Source of the DNA: Mucilaginibacter agri
Lineage (GTDB): Bacteria > Bacteroidota > Bacteroidia > Sphingobacteriales > Sphingobacteriaceae
Reading direction: 5' to 3'
Length of the DNA stretch: 64,000 nt
NCBI RefSeq assembly: GCF_009928685.1
Contig: NZ_WWEO01000042.1
Coordinates: 62,001 to 126,000, forward strand
Part shown: positions 43,992 to 52,658 of the stretch, in pieces
Layout of the letters: each line of letters begins with the position of its first letter
How positions within the stretch are numbered: the first letter of the stretch is position 1
Translations under genes and position numbers: made by a program
Notes under the pieces: generated by a model
The model's database searches: none
Told to the model about the DNA's origin: nothing
The model's input: the letters and a program-made list of their open reading frames with translations, nothing else

Positions 43992-45338
43992 TTATGCTTC
44001 GGCAACTGCCTTTGGTTTAATATTATAGTTGCTTACCTTACGGAAAACGGCTTCCAATACTTCACCTTTTAAATAGCCTTTAACATTGTTGGTTAAAATG
44101 GCCTCTTTCACTATTGGCAACACCTCATGATAGGCCGATAAGGTGTAAGCAATATCCTGATCTGTGTGGCTATAACACATGTTATGGAAACCAGCCCATA
44201 GTACGCCACGCTTAATCATTTCCTGCTGCATCAGCGTTTTCAGCTCGAGCGCATTACCAGCCTGAGGGGTAAACGTTACCATGCTGCGGCAGTTATAGCC
44301 TACGCATTTGGTGTACTGCTCCATGCCGAATAGTTTGGCCAAACTGTTATACCCGTCTTTTAATAAAGCACCTTTTTTATTGAGGTATTGAGGCACATCT
44401 TTATCGCGCAGCTCATTAATGGTAGCCACGCATGCCGCTAATGATAAAGCCTCACCGCCGAAGGTGGTATAGCTAAACACTTCCGAGTTAAACAACTCCA
44501 TTACATCGGCCCTGCCGGTTAATAAGGCGATAGGCATTCCGTTAGCGCAGGCTTTCGAAAAAACAGCCAGATCGGCTTTTACATCAAAATATTCCTGTGC
44601 ACCTCCTAGAGCAATGCGGAAGCCCGTCCACATCTCATCAAAAATGAGCAGCGTGCCATTTGCTTTGCACGCCTCTGCCAGTTGTTGTAAAAAGCCCGGG
44701 GCTGGTGCTTCGAAAATAAATGGCTCCAGTATTAAAGCTGCCACGGTTTCGTCGAGCGCGGCTTTGATGGATTCTATATCGTTATACTCGAAAGTATAGG
44801 TCATGTCTTGAATAACCTCAGGAATGCCCGCGTTACGGCTGGTGATGCCGATATACCAATCGTGCCAGCCATGATAGCCACAGCAAAACACTTTATCCCG
44901 ACCGGTAAAGGCACGTGCGACGCGAATAGCTGCAGAGCAAACATCAGCGCCTGTTTTAGCAATTTTAACGGCTTCGGCATTCGGGATTACCTCTTGTACC
45001 AGTTCGGCCAGTTCAACCTCGAGCGGATGCATTAAAGAGAAGGTAATGCCATCTTCTAACTGACGGCGGATTGCCTCGTCGACAGCAGGGTAGGCGTAGC
45101 CTAATGAAACCGGGCCGATAGCCGCGTTAAAGTCAATAAACTCATTACCGTCAGCGTCCCAAACGTGAGAGCCCTTGCCCTTTACCAGGTATTTTGGCGC
45201 TATGCCTTTAGTAAACTGACCTGGGCCCTTAGCCAGGGTTTGGGTAACAGGTTTCTGGACTTTTAAAGCACGTTGGTACAAGGCATCGGACTCGGCGATG
45301 CTTGGGTAATTGTTGGTTAGCTGTATTTTGTTAGCCAT
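43992..45338 (-). CDS. GSA-aminomutase-like class III aminotransferase
   Basis: A 448-residue PLP enzyme. NEFIDFNAAIGPVSLGYAYPAVDEAI near residue 66, CCGYHGWHDWYIG near 153, LILEPF near 205, LLIFDEMWTGFR near 231 and VFSKACANGMPIALL near 262 (with the PLP Lys) place it with glutamate-1-semialdehyde aminomutase-like aminotransferases. In surface-sugar operons such enzymes aminate keto-sugars. It is not hemL: the context is a sugar operon. The start is ten bases after the transketolase C-subunit stop. Confidence 0.85.
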   Translation of the reverse strand: MANKIQLTNNYPSIAESDALYQRALKVQKPVTQTLAKGPGQFTKGIAPKYLVKGKGSHVWDADGNEFIDFNAAIGPVSLGYAYPAVDEAIRRQLEDGITFSLMHPLEVELAELVQEVIPNAEAVKIAKTGADVCSAAIRVARAFTGRDKVFCCGYHGWHDWYIGITSRNAGIPEVIQDMTYTFEYNDIESIKAALDETVAALILEPFIFEAPAPGFLQQLAEACKANGTLLIFDEMWTGFRIALGGAQEYFDVKADLAVFSKACANGMPIALLTGRADVMELFNSEVFSYTTFGGEALSLAACVATINELRDKDVPQYLNKKGALLKDGYNSLAKLFGMEQYTKCVGYNCRSMVTFTPQAGNALELKTLMQQEMIKRGVLWAGFHNMCYSHTDQDIAYTLSAYHEVLPIVKEAILTNNVKGYLKGEVLEAVFRKVSNYNIKPKAVAEA

Positions 45339-45347
45339 GCTAATAAT

Positions 45348-46286
45348 TTATTCTGAAAACTGAGGTGTTAAGACTGGTGGTTGCTGATAGCGGGTTTTAT
45401 AACCCAATATTTTTTCGGCGATTTGTTTGCCGGTGAACCCTTCGTGCTGCAATACGTCGGGCAATAAAGCCGGTTTAAACCATTTTTCGCTTAAGGCTAT
45501 CGGAAGCACTCGTGCAGTGGAATAGTATTTCAATAATACCTCGGCTACTATAGTGTATAAGCCTCCGGTTAAAAAATGATCTTCCAGTGTAACCAGCAGC
45601 TTGCTTTGCGAAGCTGCATTTAATATCGCTTCCTCATCAACCGGTTTTAAACTGCGCATATTAATAAGGCCGACTGATAAGCCTTCTTTCCTAAGAAACT
45701 CAAGCGCAATTAAAGCTTGTTCAAACAATAAACCATAGGTGAGAATAGTTACATCGCTGCCTTCGGCAACAACCTCGGCTTTGCCTATTTCAAATGGGGT
45801 ATGCTCATAACCGGTTTGGCGTGTATTGATCCGCGTGTAAGCAGGGTCGTCTGATGCCCAGATCTCTGGTAGCATTTTAATCAGGTCGTCTTCATCTGCC
45901 GGTGCAAATACGGTGAGGTTTGGAATGCCGCGCATAATCGAAATGTCCTCAATAGCCTGATGTGTTGGCCCGTTGGCGTCTGATAAAAAACCGGGGATAA
46001 AGCCGCTTAGCTTAACCGGCAGATTAGCGATACCTACATCTGTACGTACAAATTCGAAAGCACGCATGGTTAAAAAAGCGGCCAATGCATGTACAACAGG
46101 TACCCGATCGCGCAAGGCTAAACCTGCTGCTGCGCCAATCATGGTTTGCTCGGTAATGCCGGTATCTATAAAACGTTTGCCTAAAATGCCGGGCAGGTTA
46201 CGCACCAGCGCACGGTTTTCAGCCGTCATTACAATAATCTGCTCGTCGGCTAAGGCTGTTTGGGTGAGTAGTTCTTCGTATGTCAT
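45348..46286 (-). CDS. Transketolase, C-terminal subunit
   Basis: A 312-residue protein: pyrimidine-binding domain (DTGITEQTMIGAAAGLALRD, with the catalytic Glu) and C-terminal transketolase domain (LLVTLEDHFLTGGLYTIVAE). It is the partner of the N-subunit encoded just upstream. Split transketolases of this kind occur in secondary metabolite and polysaccharide clusters as well as central metabolism. The start is the ATG at 46286, one base after the preceding stop; an in-frame TTG start at 46298 would overlap. Confidence 0.88.
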   Translation of the reverse strand: MTYEELLTQTALADEQIIVMTAENRALVRNLPGILGKRFIDTGITEQTMIGAAAGLALRDRVPVVHALAAFLTMRAFEFVRTDVGIANLPVKLSGFIPGFLSDANGPTHQAIEDISIMRGIPNLTVFAPADEDDLIKMLPEIWASDDPAYTRINTRQTGYEHTPFEIGKAEVVAEGSDVTILTYGLLFEQALIALEFLRKEGLSVGLINMRSLKPVDEEAILNAASQSKLLVTLEDHFLTGGLYTIVAEVLLKYYSTARVLPIALSEKWFKPALLPDVLQHEGFTGKQIAEKILGYKTRYQQPPVLTPQFSE

Positions 46287-46287
46287 A

Positions 46288-47151
46288 TTATCTGACAATT
46301 AAAGTTTCTGATGTTAAAGATGTAGTGTCGTGGCCATGCAGTTCTAAGAGCAGCTGACCGACTTCCTGCGCAGAAAAATTACAGAACCAGCGGTCTGCGC
46401 GCTCCTGTATGCTGGGCAATCCTTTACCTCTGATAGTATCGGCAATTACCACATTCACTTTTCCTTCCTGAAACGGGTAGCTGCTAAAAGCTTGATGCAA
46501 GGCATTAAAATCGTGTCCGTTGATACGTTTTACCGAAGCGCCGAATGCTTCAAACTTATCGGCAAGTGGTTCCAAGGGGATCAGATCTTCGGTACGAACA
46601 TTGGCCTGGAAGTGGTTGCGATCTACTACGAAGATTAGGTTATCAAGCTTATAGGCATTTGCCACCAGCATAGCTTCCCAGCAAGTACCCTCGTTCAGTT
46701 CGCCATCGCCGAGGATACATACCACTTTATTACTGCCTCCGCAAATCTTAATATCCATAGCCACACCTACGGCAACCGAAGGTAAATGGCCCAGGGAGCC
46801 TGAATGAAATTCGACCCCCTGAATACGGGTATTAGGATGCCAGTAGATAGAATCATCAATAGAAAGATGATTGTCCAGGCGTTCTTTATGAATAATTCCA
46901 AGCTCGGCGAGGGTGCCATATAAGGCAGGTACGTCGTGCCCCTTGGATAAGAAAAGATAATCGCGCTCGGGGTCGTTCAAGTTAGCCTGTGTGATATTCA
47001 AAAAACGGCCGTACAAATACACAATGAGGTCGACGGCCGAAAGCGACGCGCCGGTAAAACAGCCGCCACCTGTAGACATGCGTATAATATGCGCTCTCAC
47101 TTTCAAGGCAATTGCCTCTAATTCCTTGTCGTTATAATTATTTTGATGCAC
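46288..47151 (-). CDS. Transketolase, N-terminal (TPP-binding) subunit
   Basis: A 287-residue protein starting at GTG (47151). FLSKGHDVPALYGTLAELG near residue 70, SGSLGHLPSVAVGVAMD near 118 and GDGELNEGTCWEAMLVANAYKLDNLIFVVDRNHFQ near 148 form the thiamine diphosphate and metal site. With the C-subunit it would transfer two-carbon ketol units between sugar phosphates, giving the operon an unusual carbon backbone supply. Confidence 0.9.
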   Translation of the reverse strand: MHQNNYNDKELEAIALKVRAHIIRMSTGGGCFTGASLSAVDLIVYLYGRFLNITQANLNDPERDYLFLSKGHDVPALYGTLAELGIIHKERLDNHLSIDDSIYWHPNTRIQGVEFHSGSLGHLPSVAVGVAMDIKICGGSNKVVCILGDGELNEGTCWEAMLVANAYKLDNLIFVVDRNHFQANVRTEDLIPLEPLADKFEAFGASVKRINGHDFNALHQAFSSYPFQEGKVNVVIADTIRGKGLPSIQERADRWFCNFSAQEVGQLLLELHGHDTTSLTSETLIVR

Positions 47152-47183
47152 TATTTACCAGTTTATTATTGGTGATATAATTT

Positions 47184-48002
47184 TTAAACAGTATGTAAGT
47201 CTATCTGCCGGGTTTGTTCGGAGGTTACAGTTTTAAGTTCTTCTAAATGATGGCGGTACCAGTTTACGCCGGCATACCGGGCATTAAGTTCATAGATCTC
47301 GGGTTTACGTTGCAGCAGGTCGAGAATATCCTGGCAAGAAAAATTATCGCGGGTGCGATATAACTCTGCATACACCCGTTCGATAAACTGATAATCCTCA
47401 GGATAGTCAATGGTGAACCTGTGCGACATCGAATAATCCAATCCTGTATCCCAAGTCACATTCCCGGTCCTAAACAACTGCGGGTTTTCCCAGATATATG
47501 GAGTAGTGTGCTCTAATTCCAGGGGCCGGGCGGCATTTTCCCAGGCTTTTTGTAAACAGTCCATCGTCATTACTTCTACATCATTACCATCGGGATGCGT
47601 AGCGGGGTGCAGGTTGCTTACATAATCAAACTTGCCTTTGTTGTTGAAGAAGTGATCTAGCACATCGTCAACAATCCGCGGATCTATTAGCGGGCAATCC
47701 GAAGGGATCTTCAATACCACATCTGCGTTATACATTTTAGCGGCTTGGTAATGCCGATCGAGTACATTTTCAAGGCTCCCTCTGTAATAAGGGACTTTTA
47801 ATAGATTAGCCTCGTTTACAATAACATCATCTTCGGCATTGGTAGATGTGGCAATAACTACAGTAGCACGGTGACGGATAATAAGCAAGCGTTCTATCAT
47901 GCGGGCAAGCAAGCTTTTGCCTAAAATGGGCATCATTATTTTGCCTGGTAGTCGGCTCGACGCCGTACGAGCCTGTACAATAATTACAACGTTATCTGCC
48001 AT
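47184..48002 (-). CDS. SpsF-type cytidylyltransferase
   Basis: A 272-residue nucleotidyltransferase of the CMP-KDO/CMP-NeuAc synthetase superfamily. VVIIVQARTASSRLPGKIMMPILGKSLLARMIERL is the nucleotide-binding N-terminus, and KIPSDCPLIDPRIVDDVLDHF near residue 98 the metal-binding Asp region. SpsF-like proteins activate sugars for surface polysaccharides, and here the likely substrate is the ulosonic acid made by the NeuB fusion. Start is the ATG at 48002; a GTG at 48008 is just upstream. Confidence 0.82.
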   Translation of the reverse strand: MADNVVIIVQARTASSRLPGKIMMPILGKSLLARMIERLLIIRHRATVVIATSTNAEDDVIVNEANLLKVPYYRGSLENVLDRHYQAAKMYNADVVLKIPSDCPLIDPRIVDDVLDHFFNNKGKFDYVSNLHPATHPDGNDVEVMTMDCLQKAWENAARPLELEHTTPYIWENPQLFRTGNVTWDTGLDYSMSHRFTIDYPEDYQFIERVYAELYRTRDNFSCQDILDLLQRKPEIYELNARYAGVNWYRHHLEELKTVTSEQTRQIDLHTV

Positions 48003-48008
48003 CTTCAC

Positions 48009-49067
48009 TTAATCTTTAGATAATAATACCTCCGCGTACTCGTGTACAGTCTTCTTAGGCACGGGAATCATTTGCGGATTAAAGTCGGCTTTGTCGCCAT
48101 TGTGTTTTAAATATCTGCGGCATATACCGGCAATTGTTTGAGCCGATATTCCGCCATTTTGTTCGGGGCAAAGTTGTTCCAGTTGCTCCAGGTCAAACCA
48201 CGAATGCACCTTTTTACCTAAAGCAATACCGGTATACACCACGGTTGAATATTGGGTGATGAGCTCACAGCAATTGGCAATCATATGATTGGTGTTGCCC
48301 GACTTATAAATCATCGTGTCGGCAGGCGCGTGCTGACGAATCTCGATTTCTGCTCTTTCAAAGTTTTCGTTGGGGTGTAGTTTAAACAGCAGCGGTCGGC
48401 CATTGGCTATCTGCACCGCTTCTCTTATAAAAGCGGGACGGTTTTCGAATCGAAAGGTTTCGCGCATATCGGTAGTGGCTACCATTACATAATTGCGGTG
48501 TGGAAAATCGTTATCCAGAAATTGCTCTATATCATCGTAATTAGGCATCCCGGTTACAACTATTTTGTGGGCATCGGTGCCTTTTTTTACGAAGTAACTT
48601 TTATAACCTTGCGAGGCTGCGCAATATATATCACAAACGTTTGATGAGCCATTTAGCGAAGTATTACCGCATAGCGAGGGTGGCAAGCCCAGTTTCTTAA
48701 CTATTTTACTTAGTATGGTATATTTATCAACCATGCCCTCTTGCACCCAGATAGTTTTAGTCTGTCGCATACGGACAGGCACTATCATGTCAGAACAATA
48801 AACTACCAGATCGTAGGTATGGAGTTGGGCTCTATAATCTATCTGCAAATCATACTGTCGTAAATAAGCTTCAGACTTTAATCTGAACTTATCAGACATA
48901 ATGACGCCATTAAAAATGGAGGTTCGGTGAAGCAGAAAGTTACCGATGCGCGAGTCTGTAAACAGCTGGCTAAACCAACAATCCATATCAGGAAGTTCGC
49001 TTGCAATCTGGTGCATTTGCAAAGTTTGATTAAGAGAACCGGTAATAAATAGTACCTTTTTCTTCAT
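48009..49067 (-). CDS. Probable glycosyltransferase-like protein of the ulosonate operon
   Basis: A 352-residue cytosolic protein with a GT-B-like layout. KKKVLFITGSLNQTLQMHQIASELPDMD opens a Rossmann fold, and the C-terminal half has PLLFKLHPNENFE, a His/Glu segment, and CCELITQYSTVVYTGIALGKKVHSWFDLEQL, a pattern like CDP-glycerol/capsule-type transferases. I cannot name its substrate. It is the first gene of the - strand operon and would transfer the activated sugar or an alcohol phosphate. Confidence 0.5.
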   Translation of the reverse strand: MKKKVLFITGSLNQTLQMHQIASELPDMDCWFSQLFTDSRIGNFLLHRTSIFNGVIMSDKFRLKSEAYLRQYDLQIDYRAQLHTYDLVVYCSDMIVPVRMRQTKTIWVQEGMVDKYTILSKIVKKLGLPPSLCGNTSLNGSSNVCDIYCAASQGYKSYFVKKGTDAHKIVVTGMPNYDDIEQFLDNDFPHRNYVMVATTDMRETFRFENRPAFIREAVQIANGRPLLFKLHPNENFERAEIEIRQHAPADTMIYKSGNTNHMIANCCELITQYSTVVYTGIALGKKVHSWFDLEQLEQLCPEQNGGISAQTIAGICRRYLKHNGDKADFNPQMIPVPKKTVHEYAEVLLSKD

Positions 49068-49185
49068 GCGGTGGCTTAATAGCTTATAGGCTGGTTGTTG
49101 TAATAATTAAAAGTAAATGCGCAACCTTTAAATAATAAGAAGTTAAGATTATCAAATTATGAAGCGGCTAAATGATGGTTATTAA

Positions 49186-50019
49186 CTAGTCGGCTTTTGC
49201 GTAGTTTTTAGAATCGGAAAGTAGGAAGTCCCTTAGTATAACCAGTTTGTCTGTGTTAATTAAGTCTACACCGCAGTTTAATAGCTCCTTCCAAACTATC
49301 TCATTTTCTGGCGATGCCCACAACCTCACCTTTTTTCCAAACCGGTGGGCTATTTGCACTAAAGCACATAATCGCTGGCGTTCCATGAGGGGCATGCTGC
49401 CATTGCCCGTCCACCTCAATACTCTCGAATATTTGCAACTTGCCGTTTGATATACATTTTTTGCCAGGGTATCTTGTTGTGCACGCATTAGGTCTTCGTC
49501 AATAAAGGCTAAACGGTTTTGCTGGGCTTTGAGTAGGGTATAGGGTTTGTGCCCCGTTAAAACAACGGTAATTTGACGCTGAATAAAAATGCCATTCTCA
49601 TAACCCGATATAATGGATCTATATTTATTAAACACTTGCTCCAAAGCTTCATAGGTTTTATTGGCTTCAGATTTTATGTCTATCATTAACATTACCGGAT
49701 ATTCGGGGCAGGTTTGATTTTTACCGTTAATACATTCTTCTAAGGGTTCAAAGTAAAGGCGCTCCAGCGTACGGCTTCTTTTAAAAATAGGGAGCATATG
49801 AGCCACTACCAATCGCCCGTTCCGTAAGTAAACATCTGCTTCGATATGCGTATACCCGTTGTCTAATGCGTCATAAAGCGGTCGCTTGTGCCAGTAATCG
49901 TTGTGAGCAAAAGCGTTTAATAACGAATGATTTTGGGGGTAGCAATTAAGGCTGACTAAAATCAGCAATGAGAAAAGGGATAATGTCAGGTGCTTAGGGC
50001 AAAAATTTGCTGTTCGCAT
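49186..50019 (-). CDS. Secreted GDPD/PLC-like phosphodiesterase (AIM6-like)
   Basis: A 277-residue exported protein with signal peptide. FAHNDYWHKRPLYDALDNGYTHIEADVYLRNGRLVVAH (residues about 37-75) carries the His, Glu and Asp residues of the glycerophosphodiester phosphodiesterase-like barrel; NTDKLVI near the end is the closing block. It is a stand-alone paralogue of the N-terminal half of the fusion at 50534-52384 (AHNDY versus SHNDY, HIEADVYL versus SIEADVFL). It may hydrolyse phosphodiesters from lipids or teichoic-like material. Confidence 0.82.
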   Translation of the reverse strand: MRTANFCPKHLTLSLFSLLILVSLNCYPQNHSLLNAFAHNDYWHKRPLYDALDNGYTHIEADVYLRNGRLVVAHMLPIFKRSRTLERLYFEPLEECINGKNQTCPEYPVMLMIDIKSEANKTYEALEQVFNKYRSIISGYENGIFIQRQITVVLTGHKPYTLLKAQQNRLAFIDEDLMRAQQDTLAKNVYQTASCKYSRVLRWTGNGSMPLMERQRLCALVQIAHRFGKKVRLWASPENEIVWKELLNCGVDLINTDKLVILRDFLLSDSKNYAKAD

Positions 50020-50275
50020 CGTCTATCTGGGGTTATGGAACAAATTTACCCTTCTAGTATTTCCAAATTATTACATTAAAATGAATTATTTGCCAAGCTT
50101 AGCGCCGTGAAAAGTAACATTCTGGTGAACGCATGTATATAATGTGTGTTTATGATATAGCCACCTGGAAATAGCCGGCCTATGTGCTTGAATTTTAATT
50201 AATTATTTAATGCTCGCTTTCTATTGAATTCACAGGCGGTATGCATATTGTAATTCACCCAATAAAAGCGAACCC

Positions 50276-50467
50276 ATGAAAACTTATTTTGAAACAGAGA
50301 CAGAGGTTGCAGAAAACGATGTTTTTTTTGCGCAATTTCCAGACGAAGACGAGGACCAAGAATCGGATGTTGACCAGACTGTTGTTGACGATGATGACGA
50401 TTTTCTGTTCGATGATGAAGATGGCGAAGTTGACGGCCCTGTAAATGACACCGACGAAGAGGAGTAA
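50276..50467 (+). CDS. Very acidic 63-residue protein
   Basis: About 29 of 63 residues are Asp or Glu and only one is Lys, with runs such as DEDED and DDDDD. No domain, signal peptide or membrane segment is visible. It has a good ATG, its own terminator, and a 256-base upstream gap, so it is probably real. Likely unstructured; could bind cations or basic proteins. No function can be assigned. Confidence 0.7.
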   Translation: MKTYFETETEVAENDVFFAQFPDEDEDQESDVDQTVVDDDDDFLFDDEDGEVDGPVNDTDEEE

Positions 50468-50480
50468 TCCTTCGGTTTAA

Positions 50481-50513
50481 AGGGATACAGCTGAACTAGT
50501 CAGCTGTATCCCT
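50481..50513. terminator. Bidirectional terminator after the acidic protein gene
   Basis: AGGGATACAGCTGA, loop ACTAG, then its exact complement: a 14-bp perfect stem. It lies between the acidic protein gene (+) and the alkaline phosphatase fusion gene (-). Confidence 0.75.
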
Positions 50514-50533
50514 CTCAGTAAGTTTGTGTAGTA

Positions 50534-52384
50534 TCACTTGCTTAGCAAGTTCAATATTTTGTGGTATAGCTCTGTATTTTGGTAAGTGCCCTTAAACTCC
50601 TGGGCGTGTGGCCCGTAAGCAAATACCGGCACGTTTATGCTGGTATGATCGTTTGTGCTGAATGACCCTAAGACCATTCCATTGCTGGTAGAGGCATCGA
50701 GCAGGCTTAAGCCACCGGTTTCATGGTCTGCCGTGATAATTACTAATGTTTCTCCGTCTTCGTCGGCAAATTTCAAGGATTCGGCTACGGTTTTATCAAA
50801 ATCATGTAGCTCGGTAACTACGTAAGGCAAATTGTTAGCGTGGCCGCCGTAATCTATTTGTGCGCCTTCGGTCATAATAAAGAACCCTTTTTCGTTTTGT
50901 GATAAAAGGTGTATTGTTTGCACCAGAGCTTGTTTCAACATATCGCCACGACCATCTTTTATGGGTCGGGTATCAGCGTCTTGAAGTAATACTAACTGCT
51001 TGCCGTTGCCTGTAGTTTGCATGTTGGCCAGTGATGTAGACAGGTGATATTGTTTAGCTGACAGTTTACTCATTAAACTTTGATCGGGGTTATTAAGAAA
51101 ACTTTTTTGATTGGAGCCTATCAATACATCAACGTGGCTGGTCAACAGATCGGCTGCAATGTTTGTAGACTGCTCCCGGTCGAGCACATGCGCATAATAG
51201 GCTGCGGGGGTAGCGTCGGTTATGTCGCCGCTGCTGATAATGCCGCTTTTAATACCGTATTGAGCCAATATGTCGGGAAGGTTGGTAATAGATTTTCCGG
51301 AGGCATCTTTTCCGATATACCGGTTATTAGTTTTTTCGCCGCAAGCCATCGCAGTAGCACCCGCTGCAGAATCGGTATTATCCGAATTGGCGGCCCGGGT
51401 TTGTGAGAAACCTATGTTGCTGCATTGATAAATATTAAGCTTACCATGGTTTGCGGTTAATCCGGCCTGAATTTGTGCCAGCCCCATACCATCGCCAATT
51501 AACAAGATAACATTTTTAACTTTTTTATCTGTGCCGTCTGTTTTGTAGGTAGGCTGGTAAACGGGATAGGGAGTTGGGTTGATATATTCTAATTTGCTGC
51601 GATTGGATAGAAAGTCCTGTAATTGTTGCGGATGATCTGTATTGATCCAATCTGCACCTAATTTCTCCAGTTGGATCCAGGTATTTGGACTGTCTTGCGT
51701 TGCCCAAAACCGGAAAGGCTTGTGCATTGCGTGGGCCGCATTGATCAAACCACTTAGTTTCGCCGAATCTGGCGGTGTAGGGGTGCCCTTGCCATTCCAC
51801 TTGGTGTAGTTGCCCAGATCATCGCTAATCATGGCAACGTGCTTTAATTCTTCATTAGTGTAAGGTATATTAGGCCTGCCGTCGAAATAGATGTAAGAGG
51901 GATAGTCTTTAAATTGAGCAGGAGCTGGCATGTCTCCGCTTAACACTACTTTTACCGCCCATTTATTGACTGGGTTGTTAAATACCCTTTGATAAGGGGC
52001 CAGTTCTTTAATCAATGCGGGTATTACATGTTCGTGATCTTCTTTAACATCGATAACCAGTTGCAATTTTTGAGCGGTATCGGCATATGGCCTGTTGCCA
52101 TGTTGAGCAAAGAAAGTTGCCAGTGGCTTTAGGTACATATTATTTAAGGTCCGATCTGGAGCGATCTCTTTCTTTTCGTGCGCTACGTAAAGTTTGCCAT
52201 TCAGCAAAAATACGTCGGCCTCAATGGAACCCATGCCGGCAAAATAAGCCTGTAGAAAAGGAATATTTTGATGGTAATCATTATGACTGTGCCCTTTATT
52301 GGCGCTAAGGGTTTGCGCCTGTAACGCGCTTTGTATTAATCCGGTAGCAAAAAAGATAAGCAGCAGTTTCTTTCTAAATGTCAT
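50534..52384 (-). CDS. GDPD-like domain fused to alkaline phosphatase
   Basis: A 616-residue secreted fusion with signal peptide (ALQAQ). Residues about 30-275 form a GDPD/AIM6-like domain (GHSHNDY, SIEADVFLLNGKLYVAHE, NTDHPQQL). Residues about 290-616 are an alkaline phosphatase: ILLIGDGMGLAQIQ (metal-binding Asp), DNTDSAAGATAMACG (nucleophile Ser), SGDITDATPAAYYAHV, IDYGGHANN and ITADHETGGL. One protein could cleave a phosphodiester and then release phosphate. It is transcribed alone from a 274-base upstream gap. Confidence 0.9.
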   Translation of the reverse strand: MTFRKKLLLIFFATGLIQSALQAQTLSANKGHSHNDYHQNIPFLQAYFAGMGSIEADVFLLNGKLYVAHEKKEIAPDRTLNNMYLKPLATFFAQHGNRPYADTAQKLQLVIDVKEDHEHVIPALIKELAPYQRVFNNPVNKWAVKVVLSGDMPAPAQFKDYPSYIYFDGRPNIPYTNEELKHVAMISDDLGNYTKWNGKGTPTPPDSAKLSGLINAAHAMHKPFRFWATQDSPNTWIQLEKLGADWINTDHPQQLQDFLSNRSKLEYINPTPYPVYQPTYKTDGTDKKVKNVILLIGDGMGLAQIQAGLTANHGKLNIYQCSNIGFSQTRAANSDNTDSAAGATAMACGEKTNNRYIGKDASGKSITNLPDILAQYGIKSGIISSGDITDATPAAYYAHVLDREQSTNIAADLLTSHVDVLIGSNQKSFLNNPDQSLMSKLSAKQYHLSTSLANMQTTGNGKQLVLLQDADTRPIKDGRGDMLKQALVQTIHLLSQNEKGFFIMTEGAQIDYGGHANNLPYVVTELHDFDKTVAESLKFADEDGETLVIITADHETGGLSLLDASTSNGMVLGSFSTNDHTSINVPVFAYGPHAQEFKGTYQNTELYHKILNLLSK

Positions 52385-52658
52385 AGTGATATTATAAGGT
52401 AGTGGTGTTTAGTTGTTTCCCGAGAACCTCTCATGTTTTTGCTTTGAAGCTCAGTCGCAGTGCCATTTTGAACCAGCGTCAGAAACAAACTTACCATTAC
52501 TCGGGCAGCAAACTTATATTTTGCACTTTAACTAATTGTAAGTTTAGGATAAACAGATGGTTGGTACACAATAGGAACTATTTATATTCACCAAAATCTT
52601 GTTTAATCGAAATTAATGTCTACTTGGCTTCTGTTCGACAAATGAGACCCAAGTAAAC

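Noticed and set aside
43992-45338. hemL (glutamate-1-semialdehyde aminomutase) for tetrapyrrole synthesis
   Set aside because: The gene lies within a surface-sugar operon and no heme gene is near, so a sugar aminotransferase of the same family is more likely.
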